Shown one piece after another: positions 26,997 through 35,328 of a DNA stretch of 64,000 nucleotides. The translations under genes and the position numbers were made by a program. The first letter of the stretch is position 1; each line of letters begins with the position of its first letter. The notes below the pieces were generated by a model. The model did no database searches, had not been told where the DNA came from, and worked only from the letters and a program-made list of their open reading frames with translations. The DNA comes from Nocardia africana NBRC 100379 (GTDB lineage: Bacteria > Actinomycetota > Actinomycetes > Mycobacteriales > Mycobacteriaceae), in assembly GCF_001612635.1 (NCBI RefSeq), contig NZ_BDAV01000010.1:466911-530910 (forward strand). Direction: 5' to 3'.

Positions 26997-27536
26997 TCAC
27001 TTCAGACGCTGTACGGTCAGTTCGGCCAGTTTGCGGTTCTTGTCGCACGGAGTCGCCGAGGGCGGCCCGAACGCGCCCGCCGAGGTCGACCATTCGAAGA
27101 AGTCGTCGCCCAGCTGCACCGCGAAGTCACAGATGGTGCCGTCCGGGCTCGCGTCCTGGAAGCCCTGATGCCCGCCGACCTCGATCGTCTCCGGATTGCG
27201 GCCCTGCGCGGTCACCCAGGCCTTCTCCCGCCCGAGCGGACTGCCGCGATACGACGCGAACGTCACGCTCGGCCCGCCGATTCCACCGGCCTGCCAATTG
27301 CAGCCGACCGAATTCTTGAACACCTGCGAGATCTGGCCGAGCCCGCCCAGATTCCGGACCTCGTCGTCGGTGACATGCCCGCACTCCCCCACGAACGGGC
27401 CCAGCGCCGCGACCTTGGCGGGCGGGCGAACCGACGGAGAATCGCTGCCCGAACCATCCCCCGACCCACAGCCCGCCAGCAGCGCCGCGAGAGCCGTCCC
27501 GGTGACAATCGCCGCCGTCAATCGCATGAAAGGCAC
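26997..27536 (-). CDS. DUF3558-type lipoprotein
   Basis: This protein of about 179 residues has a signal peptide ending in the lipobox LLAGC, then a low-complexity linker. A DUF3558-like domain follows, with cysteines in GECGHVTDDEV, GCNWQAGG, TICDFAV and TPCDKNRKLAELTV. The gene is the upstream member of the tandem lipoprotein pair. The start is either GTG 27536 or ATG 27527; neither has a strong ribosome site. The function of the family is unknown. Confidence 0.85.
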   Translation of the reverse strand: MPFMRLTAAIVTGTALAALLAGCGSGDGSGSDSPSVRPPAKVAALGPFVGECGHVTDDEVRNLGGLGQISQVFKNSVGCNWQAGGIGGPSVTFASYRGSPLGREKAWVTAQGRNPETIEVGGHQGFQDASPDGTICDFAVQLGDDFFEWSTSAGAFGPPSATPCDKNRKLAELTVQRLK

Positions 27537-27581
27537 TCTATGTTATCGGCGGCGCGGGTGCTGTCCGCTGCGCCGACCCCA

Positions 27582-27731
27582 CTACTCGGCAGTCGGGTCG
27601 GCCAGGCCGTGGCGGTAGCCGTAGCGGACCGCGTCGGCGCGGTTGCGGGCGCCGATCTCGGCGAAGGCGTTGGTGATGTGCGTTTTCACCGTGGCCGGCG
27701 AGACGAACAGATGGGCGGCTAAGCCGGTCAC
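27582..27731 (-). pseudogene. Remnant of a LuxR/NarL-type regulator (C-terminal HTH only)
   Basis: A 49-residue frame reading TGLAAHLFVSPATVKTHITN then FAEIGARNRADAVRYGYRHG, which is the last two-thirds of a LuxR-type helix-turn-helix. The first helix, with its LxxxGxsNxeIA pattern, and everything N-terminal are missing. The frame begins at a GTG that overlaps the hppD stop codon (GTGA), so it may even be translated by coupling, but it lacks a full DNA-binding domain. It looks like the stump of a regulator gene deleted up to the end of hppD. Confidence 0.75.
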
Positions 27732-28921
27732 AGATTTCCGCGCGCGTGCTGTTCCCTCTCGATCGCCTGGAACAGGGCCTTGAAGTTGCCTTTCCCGAAG
27801 CCCAGCGAGCCGTGCCGCTCGATCAATTCGAAGAACACGGTGGGGCGGTCGGTGAGGGGTTTGCAGAAGATCTGCAGCAGATAGCCGTCCTCGTCGCGGT
27901 CGACCAGGATGCCGCGCGATCGCAAGTGCCGCACCGGAACGCGGACGTGGCCGATGCGGGCGCGCAATTCGGGATCGTCGTAATAGGTGTCCGGGGTGTC
28001 GAGGAATTCGATGCCCTCTCGGCGCAGGGCGTCGACGGCGCTCAGGATGTCGCCGGTGGCCAGCGCGATGTGCTGGACGCCGGGGCCGCCGTAGAACTCC
28101 AGATATTCGTCGATCTGTGAGCGTTTGCGCCCGGCCGCCGGTTCGTTCAGCGGGAATTTCACCCGGTGGTTGCCGTTGGCCACGACCTTGCTCATCAGCG
28201 CCGAGTATTCGGTGGCGATATCGTCGCCGACGAATTCGGCCATATCGGTGAAGCCCATGACGCGCCGATAGAACTCCACCCACTCGTCCATCCGCCCGAG
28301 CTCCACATTGCCCACGACATGGTCCACGGCCTGGAACAGTCGATGCGGCACTCGCGGCTGGTAATTCGAACGGCGCGCGACATAGCCCGGCAGATACGGA
28401 CCGTGATAGCGCGACCGGTCGACGAGGGTGTGGCGGGTGTCGCCGTAGGTGGCCAGGGCGGCCGTGCGGACCGTGCCGAATTCGTCGGATTCGTCGTGCG
28501 GTGCGGCCAGGATTCGCGCGCCGTGGCGCCGGGCGTGGGCGATGCAGCGGTCCACATCGGGCACCTCGAGCGCGATGTCGACGATGCCGTCGCCGTGCCG
28601 CTCGTGGTGGGCGACCAGCGAACTGGCCGGATCCACCGCCCCGCAGACCACGAATCGCGCACTGCCGCTGCGCAATACGTAGGACTTGTGATCGCGATTG
28701 CCGGTCTCCGGACCGGAATATGCCTCCAGCACCATCCCGAAGGCCTGCAGATAGTGCGCGAACTGGGTCGCGTTGCCGACCACCCACACCAGCGCGTCCC
28801 ATCCGAGAACGGGAAACGGATCGGCACCGGGATCGTGGTCGACCAGACCGACCAGACGGCGCAGCTCCGCATCACTCGCCACCGCGGGCCGGGTCTCGCG
28901 GGAGATGTCCTCGATCGTCAT
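27728..28921 (-). CDS. hppD: 4-Hydroxyphenylpyruvate dioxygenase
   Basis: A 397-residue non-haem iron enzyme that converts 4-hydroxyphenylpyruvate to homogentisate in tyrosine breakdown. It has two vicinal-oxygen-chelate repeats. The iron ligands are His in QAVDHVVGN, His in GVQHIALAT and Glu in FFELIERHG. The C-terminus GKGNFKALFQAIEREQ is typical and complete. The ATG at 28921 follows GAAGG. It is divergent from an Lrp-type regulator, which commonly controls this pathway. Confidence 0.97.
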   Translation of the reverse strand: MTIEDISRETRPAVASDAELRRLVGLVDHDPGADPFPVLGWDALVWVVGNATQFAHYLQAFGMVLEAYSGPETGNRDHKSYVLRSGSARFVVCGAVDPASSLVAHHERHGDGIVDIALEVPDVDRCIAHARRHGARILAAPHDESDEFGTVRTAALATYGDTRHTLVDRSRYHGPYLPGYVARRSNYQPRVPHRLFQAVDHVVGNVELGRMDEWVEFYRRVMGFTDMAEFVGDDIATEYSALMSKVVANGNHRVKFPLNEPAAGRKRSQIDEYLEFYGGPGVQHIALATGDILSAVDALRREGIEFLDTPDTYYDDPELRARIGHVRVPVRHLRSRGILVDRDEDGYLLQIFCKPLTDRPTVFFELIERHGSLGFGKGNFKALFQAIEREQHARGNL

Positions 28922-28990
28922 GCCTTCAGATAATCTCCGAGACCTGGTTCTGGGCAATATCGCGAATTTCGGATAGACACCCTGGCGCAA

Positions 28991-29001
28991 TTGGTCACCA
29001 A
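28991..29001. promoter_or_regulatory. Possible operator between hppD and the Lrp gene
   Basis: TTGGTCACCAA is a five-base inverted repeat around one central base in the 164-bp divergent spacer, 70 bp upstream of hppD. It lies beside AT-rich patches of the kind Lrp-family proteins often bind. The assignment is weak. Confidence 0.35.
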
Positions 29002-29085
29002 ATGCTGCCGGGTGCTGGACAATTTGAATAGCTGCACCCGGCCTAGCCCGATGGCGCGGCGCCGGACCGGATACAGGAGACGACG

Positions 29086-29607
29086 ATGACGCGCACCCCC
29101 GCCAAACTGGACGAACTGGATCTGGCGATCCTCACCGCGATGCACGAGTACCAGAAGGCGGGCGTCCTCGAGCTGTCGCGACGCACCCGGGTGGCGCGCG
29201 CGACCGTGCAGTCGCGCATCGCGCGCATGGAGGAGGCCGGGGTCATCGCCTCCTACGATCCGCGGGTCGACGTCACCGCCGCCGGATTCGACGTGCAGGC
29301 CTTCGTGAGTCTGGAGATCGCCCAGGGCGCACTGGACGCGGTGACCGGTGATCTGGAGGCCATCCCCGGCGTGCTCGAGGCCTACGCGACCACCGGTTCC
29401 AGCGATGTGCTGTGCCGCATCGGCGCCGATTCGCATTCGGGCCTGCAGGCGGTGCTGCTGAGTATCGACCGCAGTGCCGCGGTGGTGCGATCGCACAGCG
29501 TGATCGTGCTGTCCACGGTGGTCGCGCATCGCACGCTACCGCTGCTGCGCACGCTCACTCCGGCGGGGACGAGCAAGGCTCCGGCATACCGGAATTCGAC
29601 GCCGTGA
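29086..29607 (+). CDS. Lrp/AsnC family transcriptional regulator
   Basis: A 173-residue protein with an N-terminal winged helix (LDELDLAILTAMHEYQKAGVLELSRRTRVARATVQSRIARMEEAGVI) and a C-terminal RAM-type ligand domain (GFDVQAFVSLEIAQGAL, VLEAYATTGSSDVLCRI). It is divergent from hppD, which points to regulation of tyrosine or phenylalanine catabolism. It is a single complete Lrp unit. The ligand is not known. Confidence 0.92.
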   Translation: MTRTPAKLDELDLAILTAMHEYQKAGVLELSRRTRVARATVQSRIARMEEAGVIASYDPRVDVTAAGFDVQAFVSLEIAQGALDAVTGDLEAIPGVLEAYATTGSSDVLCRIGADSHSGLQAVLLSIDRSAAVVRSHSVIVLSTVVAHRTLPLLRTLTPAGTSKAPAYRNSTP

Positions 29608-29628
29608 GCGCGCACCGGCGCCGCGACG

Positions 29629-30747
29629 CTACTTTCCGGTTGTGAGATTCGCTCCCGGCGAGAGGATGTCGACTTCCGGTCGCAGGCTCGGTTCCAGAAA
29701 GCCCAGCAGATTCCGGGCCTCCGCTTCGACCTCGGCCGCTTCCCGCGCCGACCATTCCCGGCTCGGGGCGATGCGCAACCGCGCCGCCGACTTGTCGGCG
29801 AAGACTTTGTAGATGCCGGCCAGAAATCCGTCGATGAGCACAGGACACACCTGAGCGGCCATATGCTGCAGCGGCAGCGGGGCATTCCCCGGAATGATCC
29901 GGCTGCGATCCCGGTGCGACAGCAGCACATTGTCGTACCAGCCCAGCAGCCGGACGGGTGCGGGCAGATCGGGATCGGCGAGTTCGGCGTCGGCGGCGTC
30001 GTAGAGAACGCGGCCGCGCTCGTCGGTGTAGGTGCGCACGCGGTCGCCCAGCCCGTCCAGTATTTCCTTGATACCGAGCAGCCGCGACCAGGTCTGCACA
30101 TCCGTCGTTGTCGCCGGGCCGAAGGCGCGCAGATAGCGAATGACCAACTCCTGCACCGGATATGCGTCATCGAGCGGCGCGCCCAGCCAGGATTCGATGC
30201 GCGACCACACCGGTCGGCTGTTGTTCCGCCACAAGCCGCGCGGCGGGGTCTGCAGCACCGGGAGCTGGTAGAGCCAGGTCTGGGTGACGGCCGTGGTGTC
30301 GCGATCGGGATAGTTCTCGACGGCACGGGCCCGCAGGTCCGCCGACGACATCGGCTGCGCCCCCATCACCTTCTCGCCCCGGGCGCGTACCTCTTCCGGA
30401 TCCAGCCCGACCATCGCGCCGTAGAAGAAGCCCTTGCGGAACGGGATCTTCTCCAGTTCCGGCTGAATGTGCGGCGCGATGCGCACCGCATCCGCCGCCG
30501 TCACCAGGTGAATAGTGGCGCGCATCAAGGTGATTCGCACCAGCGAACGGTTCTCGAGTCCGGCCGAGACCGCCGCCGGGTCGAAATCACTGATCCGGCT
30601 CCACAATCCGACGTACGGCGGCGTCACATCCTGAGCCTGGAGCCCGACCAGATGTTCACACAGCTGCGGGACCGGCACCGACGACCGCCGCAGCAGGTGC
30701 TGCCGGGCCAGCAGGGTGCGATTCAGAATCCGGTCGGACAGTTTCAT
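29629..30747 (-). CDS. AlkZ/YcaQ-like winged-helix DNA-binding protein
   Basis: A 372-residue protein of the HTH_42 superfamily that includes the DNA glycosylases AlkZ (interstrand crosslink unhooking) and YcaQ. The diagnostic Gln-x-Gln is present as LQAQD with Q37 and Q39, the positions of the catalytic motif in AlkZ, and RATIHLVTAADAVRI fits the next conserved block. The ATG follows GGGTGAG. AlkZ-type relatives guard antibiotic clusters, but other members are uncharacterised, so base-excision activity is inferred. It is convergent with the Lrp gene, 21 bp apart. Confidence 0.8.
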   Translation of the reverse strand: MKLSDRILNRTLLARQHLLRRSSVPVPQLCEHLVGLQAQDVTPPYVGLWSRISDFDPAAVSAGLENRSLVRITLMRATIHLVTAADAVRIAPHIQPELEKIPFRKGFFYGAMVGLDPEEVRARGEKVMGAQPMSSADLRARAVENYPDRDTTAVTQTWLYQLPVLQTPPRGLWRNNSRPVWSRIESWLGAPLDDAYPVQELVIRYLRAFGPATTTDVQTWSRLLGIKEILDGLGDRVRTYTDERGRVLYDAADAELADPDLPAPVRLLGWYDNVLLSHRDRSRIIPGNAPLPLQHMAAQVCPVLIDGFLAGIYKVFADKSAARLRIAPSREWSAREAAEVEAEARNLLGFLEPSLRPEVDILSPGANLTTGK

Positions 30748-30805
30748 GATGCGCTCACCCTACGGCCCGGCACCGACATCCAGCGCGTGCCGGACGAGGC
30801 CCCGC

Positions 30806-31780
30806 TCAGCGGACGGTGACGACGACTTTGCCCTTCGCCGAACGGTTGTCGAGCGCGGCCACCGCGGCCGCCGTCTCCGTCAGCGGGTACAGCACGGGCT
30901 GCGGCGCCGCGATCCTGCCCGATTCCAGCAGCGGCGCCACCTCGTCCCACTGCTCCTGCAGATAGCCCGGATGGGTCATCACCCATTCGCCCCAGGCGGC
31001 GCCGACCACCTCGACGTTCTTGAGCAGCAGGCGATTCACCTTCACGGTGGGGATTTCGCCGGCGGTGAAGCCGACCACGAGCAACCGCCCGGCCGGAGCC
31101 AGCGCGCGAATACTGTCGGTGAACCGGTCGCCGCCGACCGGATCCAGCACGATGTCGACGCCACGCCCGCCGGTCAATTCCTTCACCGCGGCCAGCCAGC
31201 CGTCGGTGAGCACCACATCGGATGCGCCGTTGGCCCGCGCGACCTCGGCCTTCTCCTCGGTACTCACCACGGCGATCACCCGGCTCGCGCCCAGCGCCTT
31301 CGCCATGCGCAGAGTGGAGGTGCCGATGCCACCGGCCGCACCGTGCACGAGCACGGTCTCGCCCTCGGCCAGCCGGCCCCGGTTGCGCAGGCAGAAATGC
31401 ACGGTCAGATCGTTGAAGAGAATTCCCGCACCCGCTTCGAGGGGAATGTTGTCCGGCAGCCGGAACACCATCTCCTTGGCGGTCACCGCCGTTTCGGCGA
31501 CGGCATTGCCCAGCATGGTCAGCGCCACCACCCGGTCGCCCGGCCGGACCCGCGCGTCCTCGGGCGCCGAGCGCACGATCCCGGCCACCTCGCCGCCGAC
31601 CACGAACGGCAGTTCGGGTTTCATCTGGTAGAGCCCCCGGGTCATCAGCACATCCGGGAACGCCACCCCCGCGGCATGGACGTCGATCACCACTCCACCG
31701 GGGAATTCCGCCGGTTCGGGGATGTCCACGACCTCGATGGATTCGGGCCCCTCGAGCTTGCTCACCTGGGCTGCGCGCAT
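30806..31780 (-). CDS. NADPH:quinone oxidoreductase (zeta-crystallin type)
   Basis: A 324-residue medium-chain dehydrogenase without zinc ligands. It has a GroES-like domain, then a Rossmann fold with VLVHGAAGGIGTSTLRMAKALGA. It would reduce quinones or enones with NADPH. The ATG at 31780 follows GAGG. It is divergent from the WXG100-like gene with a 123-bp spacer. The physiological substrate is unknown. Confidence 0.9.
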   Translation of the reverse strand: MRAAQVSKLEGPESIEVVDIPEPAEFPGGVVIDVHAAGVAFPDVLMTRGLYQMKPELPFVVGGEVAGIVRSAPEDARVRPGDRVVALTMLGNAVAETAVTAKEMVFRLPDNIPLEAGAGILFNDLTVHFCLRNRGRLAEGETVLVHGAAGGIGTSTLRMAKALGASRVIAVVSTEEKAEVARANGASDVVLTDGWLAAVKELTGGRGVDIVLDPVGGDRFTDSIRALAPAGRLLVVGFTAGEIPTVKVNRLLLKNVEVVGAAWGEWVMTHPGYLQEQWDEVAPLLESGRIAAPQPVLYPLTETAAAVAALDNRSAKGKVVVTVR

Positions 31781-31903
31781 GAAACGACCTCTCTGTCCGC
31801 GGCTGCTTTCCAACAAGTTAACCGGTCTTCGCACCCCCCTGTCCACAGGTCCCCGATTTGCTACGCTTGGGCCCGCTGAACTGAGCGAAGAGGGGGATTT
31901 CTC

Positions 31904-32224
31904 ATGGCCGGTCCCAACGATCCACCCGCGAACGCGATGAAGATCGATCCCGCGGCCCTGCAAAGTTTCGCGAAGACCCTGCGCGACGAGTCCGACGCCA
32001 TCGGCAAACTCGACTCCGGACTGGCCGGCGCCGCCGGTGCGCTCCCGGGCACCGGCTGGGACGCTGCCTGCAACGGCGCCAAGGATTCGGTCGAGAACGC
32101 GTTGAAGCGAATCGGTTCGCGCGTAACGCATATCGCCGACACCGTCGAGCAGGCCGGCAAGGTCATCATCGATACCGACCAGCAGTTGCGCGACGATTTG
32201 AACAAGATCGGCATCCGCGCATGA
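31904..32224 (+). CDS. WXG100-like ESX (type VII) secretion target
   Basis: A 106-residue helical protein of WXG100/ESAT-6 size. Two amphipathic helices flank GTGWDAACNG, where a Gly-x-Gly-Trp takes the place of the usual Trp-x-Gly turn. The ATG follows AGAGGGGG. It overlaps the next gene by four bases (ATGA), so both are made together. It probably pairs with the N-terminal helices of the next protein for type VII export. No ESX machinery gene is in the window. Confidence 0.78.
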   Translation: MAGPNDPPANAMKIDPAALQSFAKTLRDESDAIGKLDSGLAGAAGALPGTGWDAACNGAKDSVENALKRIGSRVTHIADTVEQAGKVIIDTDQQLRDDLNKIGIRA

Positions 32225-33426
32225 CCGGTCCTGGTGTGGCGCTGACGATTCCGGATGTCGAACAGTGGGATCCGGACAAACTGGGAACCGCGGCCACTGC
32301 GGTCGGCAAACTGTCGGGCGATCTGGATCAAGCTGTACTCGGCGCCGTGAACAGCACCCAGAGTCTCGGGCACGACCAGAAGTGGGGCGGCGGGGCAGCC
32401 CAAGCTGCCGAGGGGCGAATGCAGTTGGAGAAGGGGCGAGCCTCTGCCGTCAGTCAAGCGATTCTCGGGTTGCAGACAGCACTGAACCAACAGGTGGAGA
32501 ATCTGAAGCACGCCAAGGATGCTGTTCTCCAGATGCGTAACCAGGCGACGTACGTCCCCGCGCCGAGTCTCGCGCCACCATTCGAGGTGAATCCGGATGG
32601 CACGGTCAACCCGCAGAAACGCCTGGATTGGCTGAGCGAGCATCGCGACAAACTCAACGACATCGAGTACACCAACCAGACCGCCGAAATCCATACCGAA
32701 GCCACCACACACGAGCAAGCGATACTTCGCGCCCTGCAACAAGCAGAATTGGTCGCGGAGGCGGCTGTCGCCGCTGTCAACGGCGCCAAGATTCCGATCG
32801 ATGCCGCGTTCGCCGGACTCGGCGATCCGGTCACCGGCGCCGGCGCCGCGCCACCGGCGCCACCTGCTCCGACCGCACCGGCTGCGGCCGCACCGCCCGC
32901 CACACCGCACGCCACCCCGGTTTCGAGCCATTCGGGCACCCCGGCGTCCTCCAGCCTGATGGGCAACTCCCATCACGGCGGCGGCACCAGTTCCTACAGC
33001 GGCGGCAGCTACGGCGGCGGTGGATCCAACGGCCCGACCAGCGGTCCGCCGCCGACCGCACATCCCTCCGGTGATGTGCAACAGTGGATCGCCCAGGCCA
33101 AGCAGATCCTCATCGAGATGGGCTATCCCCCGGAGTCGATCGACGAGAACGCCATCGCGCTCATCATCGAGCACGAATCCGGCGGCGACCCCAACGCGAT
33201 CAACAACTGGGACAGCAATGCGGCGGCCGGTCACCCGTCGAAGGGCCTGATGCAGTGCATCGACAGCACCTTCAACGCCCACGCGGCGCCGGGCCACACC
33301 GACATCTGGAACCCGGTCGACAACATCGTGGCCGCCACGCGCTACTCGATCGATCGCTACGGCTCGCTCGACAATGTGCCGGGAGTGTCCGCGGTCTCCG
33401 GTGGTGGCGGCTACGTCGGCTACTGA
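32221..33426 (+). CDS. ESX-like N-terminus fused to an SLT lytic transglycosylase domain
   Basis: A 401-residue protein. Residues 1-200 are helical with a WGGGAA turn like type VII substrates, 200-280 are an Ala/Pro/Gly/Ser linker, and 290-380 form a transglycosylase SLT domain (IIEHESGGDPNAINNWD, GLMQCIDSTF, NIVAATRYSIDRYG) with catalytic Glu at 319. It would cleave peptidoglycan after export. There is no Sec signal peptide, which fits type VII secretion with the WXG100-like partner encoded just upstream. It is convergent with the receptor kinases. Confidence 0.85.
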   Translation: MTGPGVALTIPDVEQWDPDKLGTAATAVGKLSGDLDQAVLGAVNSTQSLGHDQKWGGGAAQAAEGRMQLEKGRASAVSQAILGLQTALNQQVENLKHAKDAVLQMRNQATYVPAPSLAPPFEVNPDGTVNPQKRLDWLSEHRDKLNDIEYTNQTAEIHTEATTHEQAILRALQQAELVAEAAVAAVNGAKIPIDAAFAGLGDPVTGAGAAPPAPPAPTAPAAAAPPATPHATPVSSHSGTPASSSLMGNSHHGGGTSSYSGGSYGGGGSNGPTSGPPPTAHPSGDVQQWIAQAKQILIEMGYPPESIDENAIALIIEHESGGDPNAINNWDSNAAAGHPSKGLMQCIDSTFNAHAAPGHTDIWNPVDNIVAATRYSIDRYGSLDNVPGVSAVSGGGGYVGY

Positions 33427-33468
33427 CTCACACGTGAAGAATCCATCGGCGCCGAGATCCGATGACTG

Positions 33469-35328
33469 CTATCGCGGCAACTTGGCCGCTATCCCGGCGA
33501 GGACACGCTCAGCAGCAGTACATGCGCCGGTGCCGGAGGTGTGGTCGACCCGTGCGGTCACCAGGTCGGCTCGGTTTTCGTCGATCACCCGATACTGGTA
33601 CGTACGAAGACAGTACTGTTCGGAATCCGACGTAGTTCCTGCGTACGCAACCATGCCGTTTTCCAGGTCTATCCGGCGAGCGTTCGGCCCGTCGGCTCGG
33701 GCGCCACGCCCGCTCGAAACATCCAGCGAAAGGGTGTTGTCGCCCCAGCGGCACGTATGCGGAGTCAGTGTTGTTCCCGTCCCGGTCGCACCTATGGCAT
33801 TCGTGAGTAGATCAGTACTGACCAGGCTGCAGGGGTCAGCCACCACGAGATAGTCGTCGGAACGCGCCAACCGCGGTGGCTCAGTACGTAATTGGCCGAT
33901 GATCGAAGTCAGCATCTGCTGAACGACCGGACACCCACCGCCGTTGTCGATGCTGACAACAATCCCGCTTTGCGGCATCAGTGCGGTCGGTTGAATCGCC
34001 ATCGCACAGCTGAGATCCGACGGAGCCGCCGTGTCGAGGAGCGGCATACCTTCCGCAGTCCTATCGGTGCGATGAAATCGGCTGGTCTCAGCGAAGCGAA
34101 CTGTGACGGTGTGCTCGCTGTTTTTCCCCGTGCATCCCGAGACCTCCGCTGTTTCAGTCAAAACACCGATCGAAGCAGGCGCCACGGCGCCGAGAAGCGC
34201 ACACGTGTCGACCGTCCGCATATCCACCAAGGACATATGCGCAAGCGGGTCGGTGACGCCCTCGCCGGCAGATGGCCGATGCAATACGAAAAGAACAACC
34301 AACGCCACGACGACGCCGGCTATGAGTAGAGCAGGCAAGACCCGACGCCTGCTGCTCGGCGGTCCGGCGTCGCCCGTGTCAGTCGGTGGAGCCACCGACG
34401 CAACGACGGGTTCTTGCCTAATTCGCGTAGCGTCGGGATCCGTCAGCAGGTCACGCAGATTGCGTTCCTGCACGACGATCGCCTCGTGAATCTGCGGCGG
34501 CCAGGGCAGCGCACGGGGTCTCATCCGGGATAGGTGAGCGAGTATCTGCGCCGGAGTCGGCCTTGCGGCGGGGTCAGGATGCAGACATGGGCCGACCAAC
34601 TGTCGCATCTCCGGAGAAAGCAGGGACAAATCCGGCTCGGTATGCACGATCTTGTAGAGAGTGAGCGGCATGGACGTACTTGCAAACGGGCTGCGCCCAG
34701 TCATGGACATCACCAGGACAGCCCCCAGCGCGAAAACATCGCTCGCCGGCGTAAGGGGCATCGATTGAGCCTGCTCAGGCGACATATATGCGGGCGATCC
34801 GATGACCGACCCGGTGTGTGTCAGTGCGGATCGCCCTTCAGCCGCTCGCGCGATACCGAAGTCGATGACCCGGGGCCCGTCCGCTGAAAGAATCACATTC
34901 GCGGGCTTGAGATCACGATGAATCAAGCCGACCTGGTGGATCGTTATCAACGCCGAGGCCAATCCTGCTGCCAGCGAACACACCGAATCGTCGGGCAATG
35001 GCCCGTATGAGTTGACAGCCTCTTCCAGCGGCAGCCCCGTGACGAAAACCGAAGCCAGCCACGGCGTTTCACACTCGACATCGGCGTCTATGACGGCTGC
35101 GGTATAAGCGCCGGACACCAGGGACGATGCGTGCACCTCACGACGAAATCGAGCACGAAAGTCGTTGTCGGCGAGAAGATGTGAGTGGATCTGCTTGATG
35201 GCGACCGCCCGCCCATCCGGCCCGACGGCCAGAAGTACCCGCCCCATCCCGCCCGACCCCAGAACACCCAGTACCTTGTAGCGACCGATGACTGGCGACT
35301 CATCGATCGAAAGCGATTCAAGCTTCAT
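33469..35328 (-). CDS. Receptor Ser/Thr protein kinase with cysteine-rich outer domain
   Basis: A 619-residue PknB-type kinase. The kinase domain has GSGGMGRV, K45, HRDLKPAN (D139), DFG (156-158) and SPEQ. A basic stretch and one membrane helix (LPALLIAGVVVALVVLFVLH, about 325-350) precede an outer domain with paired cysteines. That outer part contains DPCSLVSTDLLTNAIG and CRWGDNTLSLDV, which resemble the DUF3558 pattern. The start overlaps the stop of the upstream kinase gene by four bases. The kinase probably senses an extracellular ligand. Confidence 0.92.
   Translation of the reverse strand: MKLESLSIDESPVIGRYKVLGVLGSGGMGRVLLAVGPDGRAVAIKQIHSHLLADNDFRARFRREVHASSLVSGAYTAAVIDADVECETPWLASVFVTGLPLEEAVNSYGPLPDDSVCSLAAGLASALITIHQVGLIHRDLKPANVILSADGPRVIDFGIARAAEGRSALTHTGSVIGSPAYMSPEQAQSMPLTPASDVFALGAVLVMSMTGRSPFASTSMPLTLYKIVHTEPDLSLLSPEMRQLVGPCLHPDPAARPTPAQILAHLSRMRPRALPWPPQIHEAIVVQERNLRDLLTDPDATRIRQEPVVASVAPPTDTGDAGPPSSRRRVLPALLIAGVVVALVVLFVLHRPSAGEGVTDPLAHMSLVDMRTVDTCALLGAVAPASIGVLTETAEVSGCTGKNSEHTVTVRFAETSRFHRTDRTAEGMPLLDTAAPSDLSCAMAIQPTALMPQSGIVVSIDNGGGCPVVQQMLTSIIGQLRTEPPRLARSDDYLVVADPCSLVSTDLLTNAIGATGTGTTLTPHTCRWGDNTLSLDVSSGRGARADGPNARRIDLENGMVAYAGTTSDSEQYCLRTYQYRVIDENRADLVTARVDHTSGTGACTAAERVLAGIAAKLPR

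Noticed and set aside
27582..28802. 406-codon minus-strand frame overlapping hppD
   Set aside because: Only its last 49 codons outside hppD resemble a protein (the LuxR stump); the rest is an out-of-frame reading of hppD.
32094..32107. AAC-GC-GTT element inside the WXG100-like gene as a KstR site
   Set aside because: The outer T/A positions do not fit and it is inside coding sequence.
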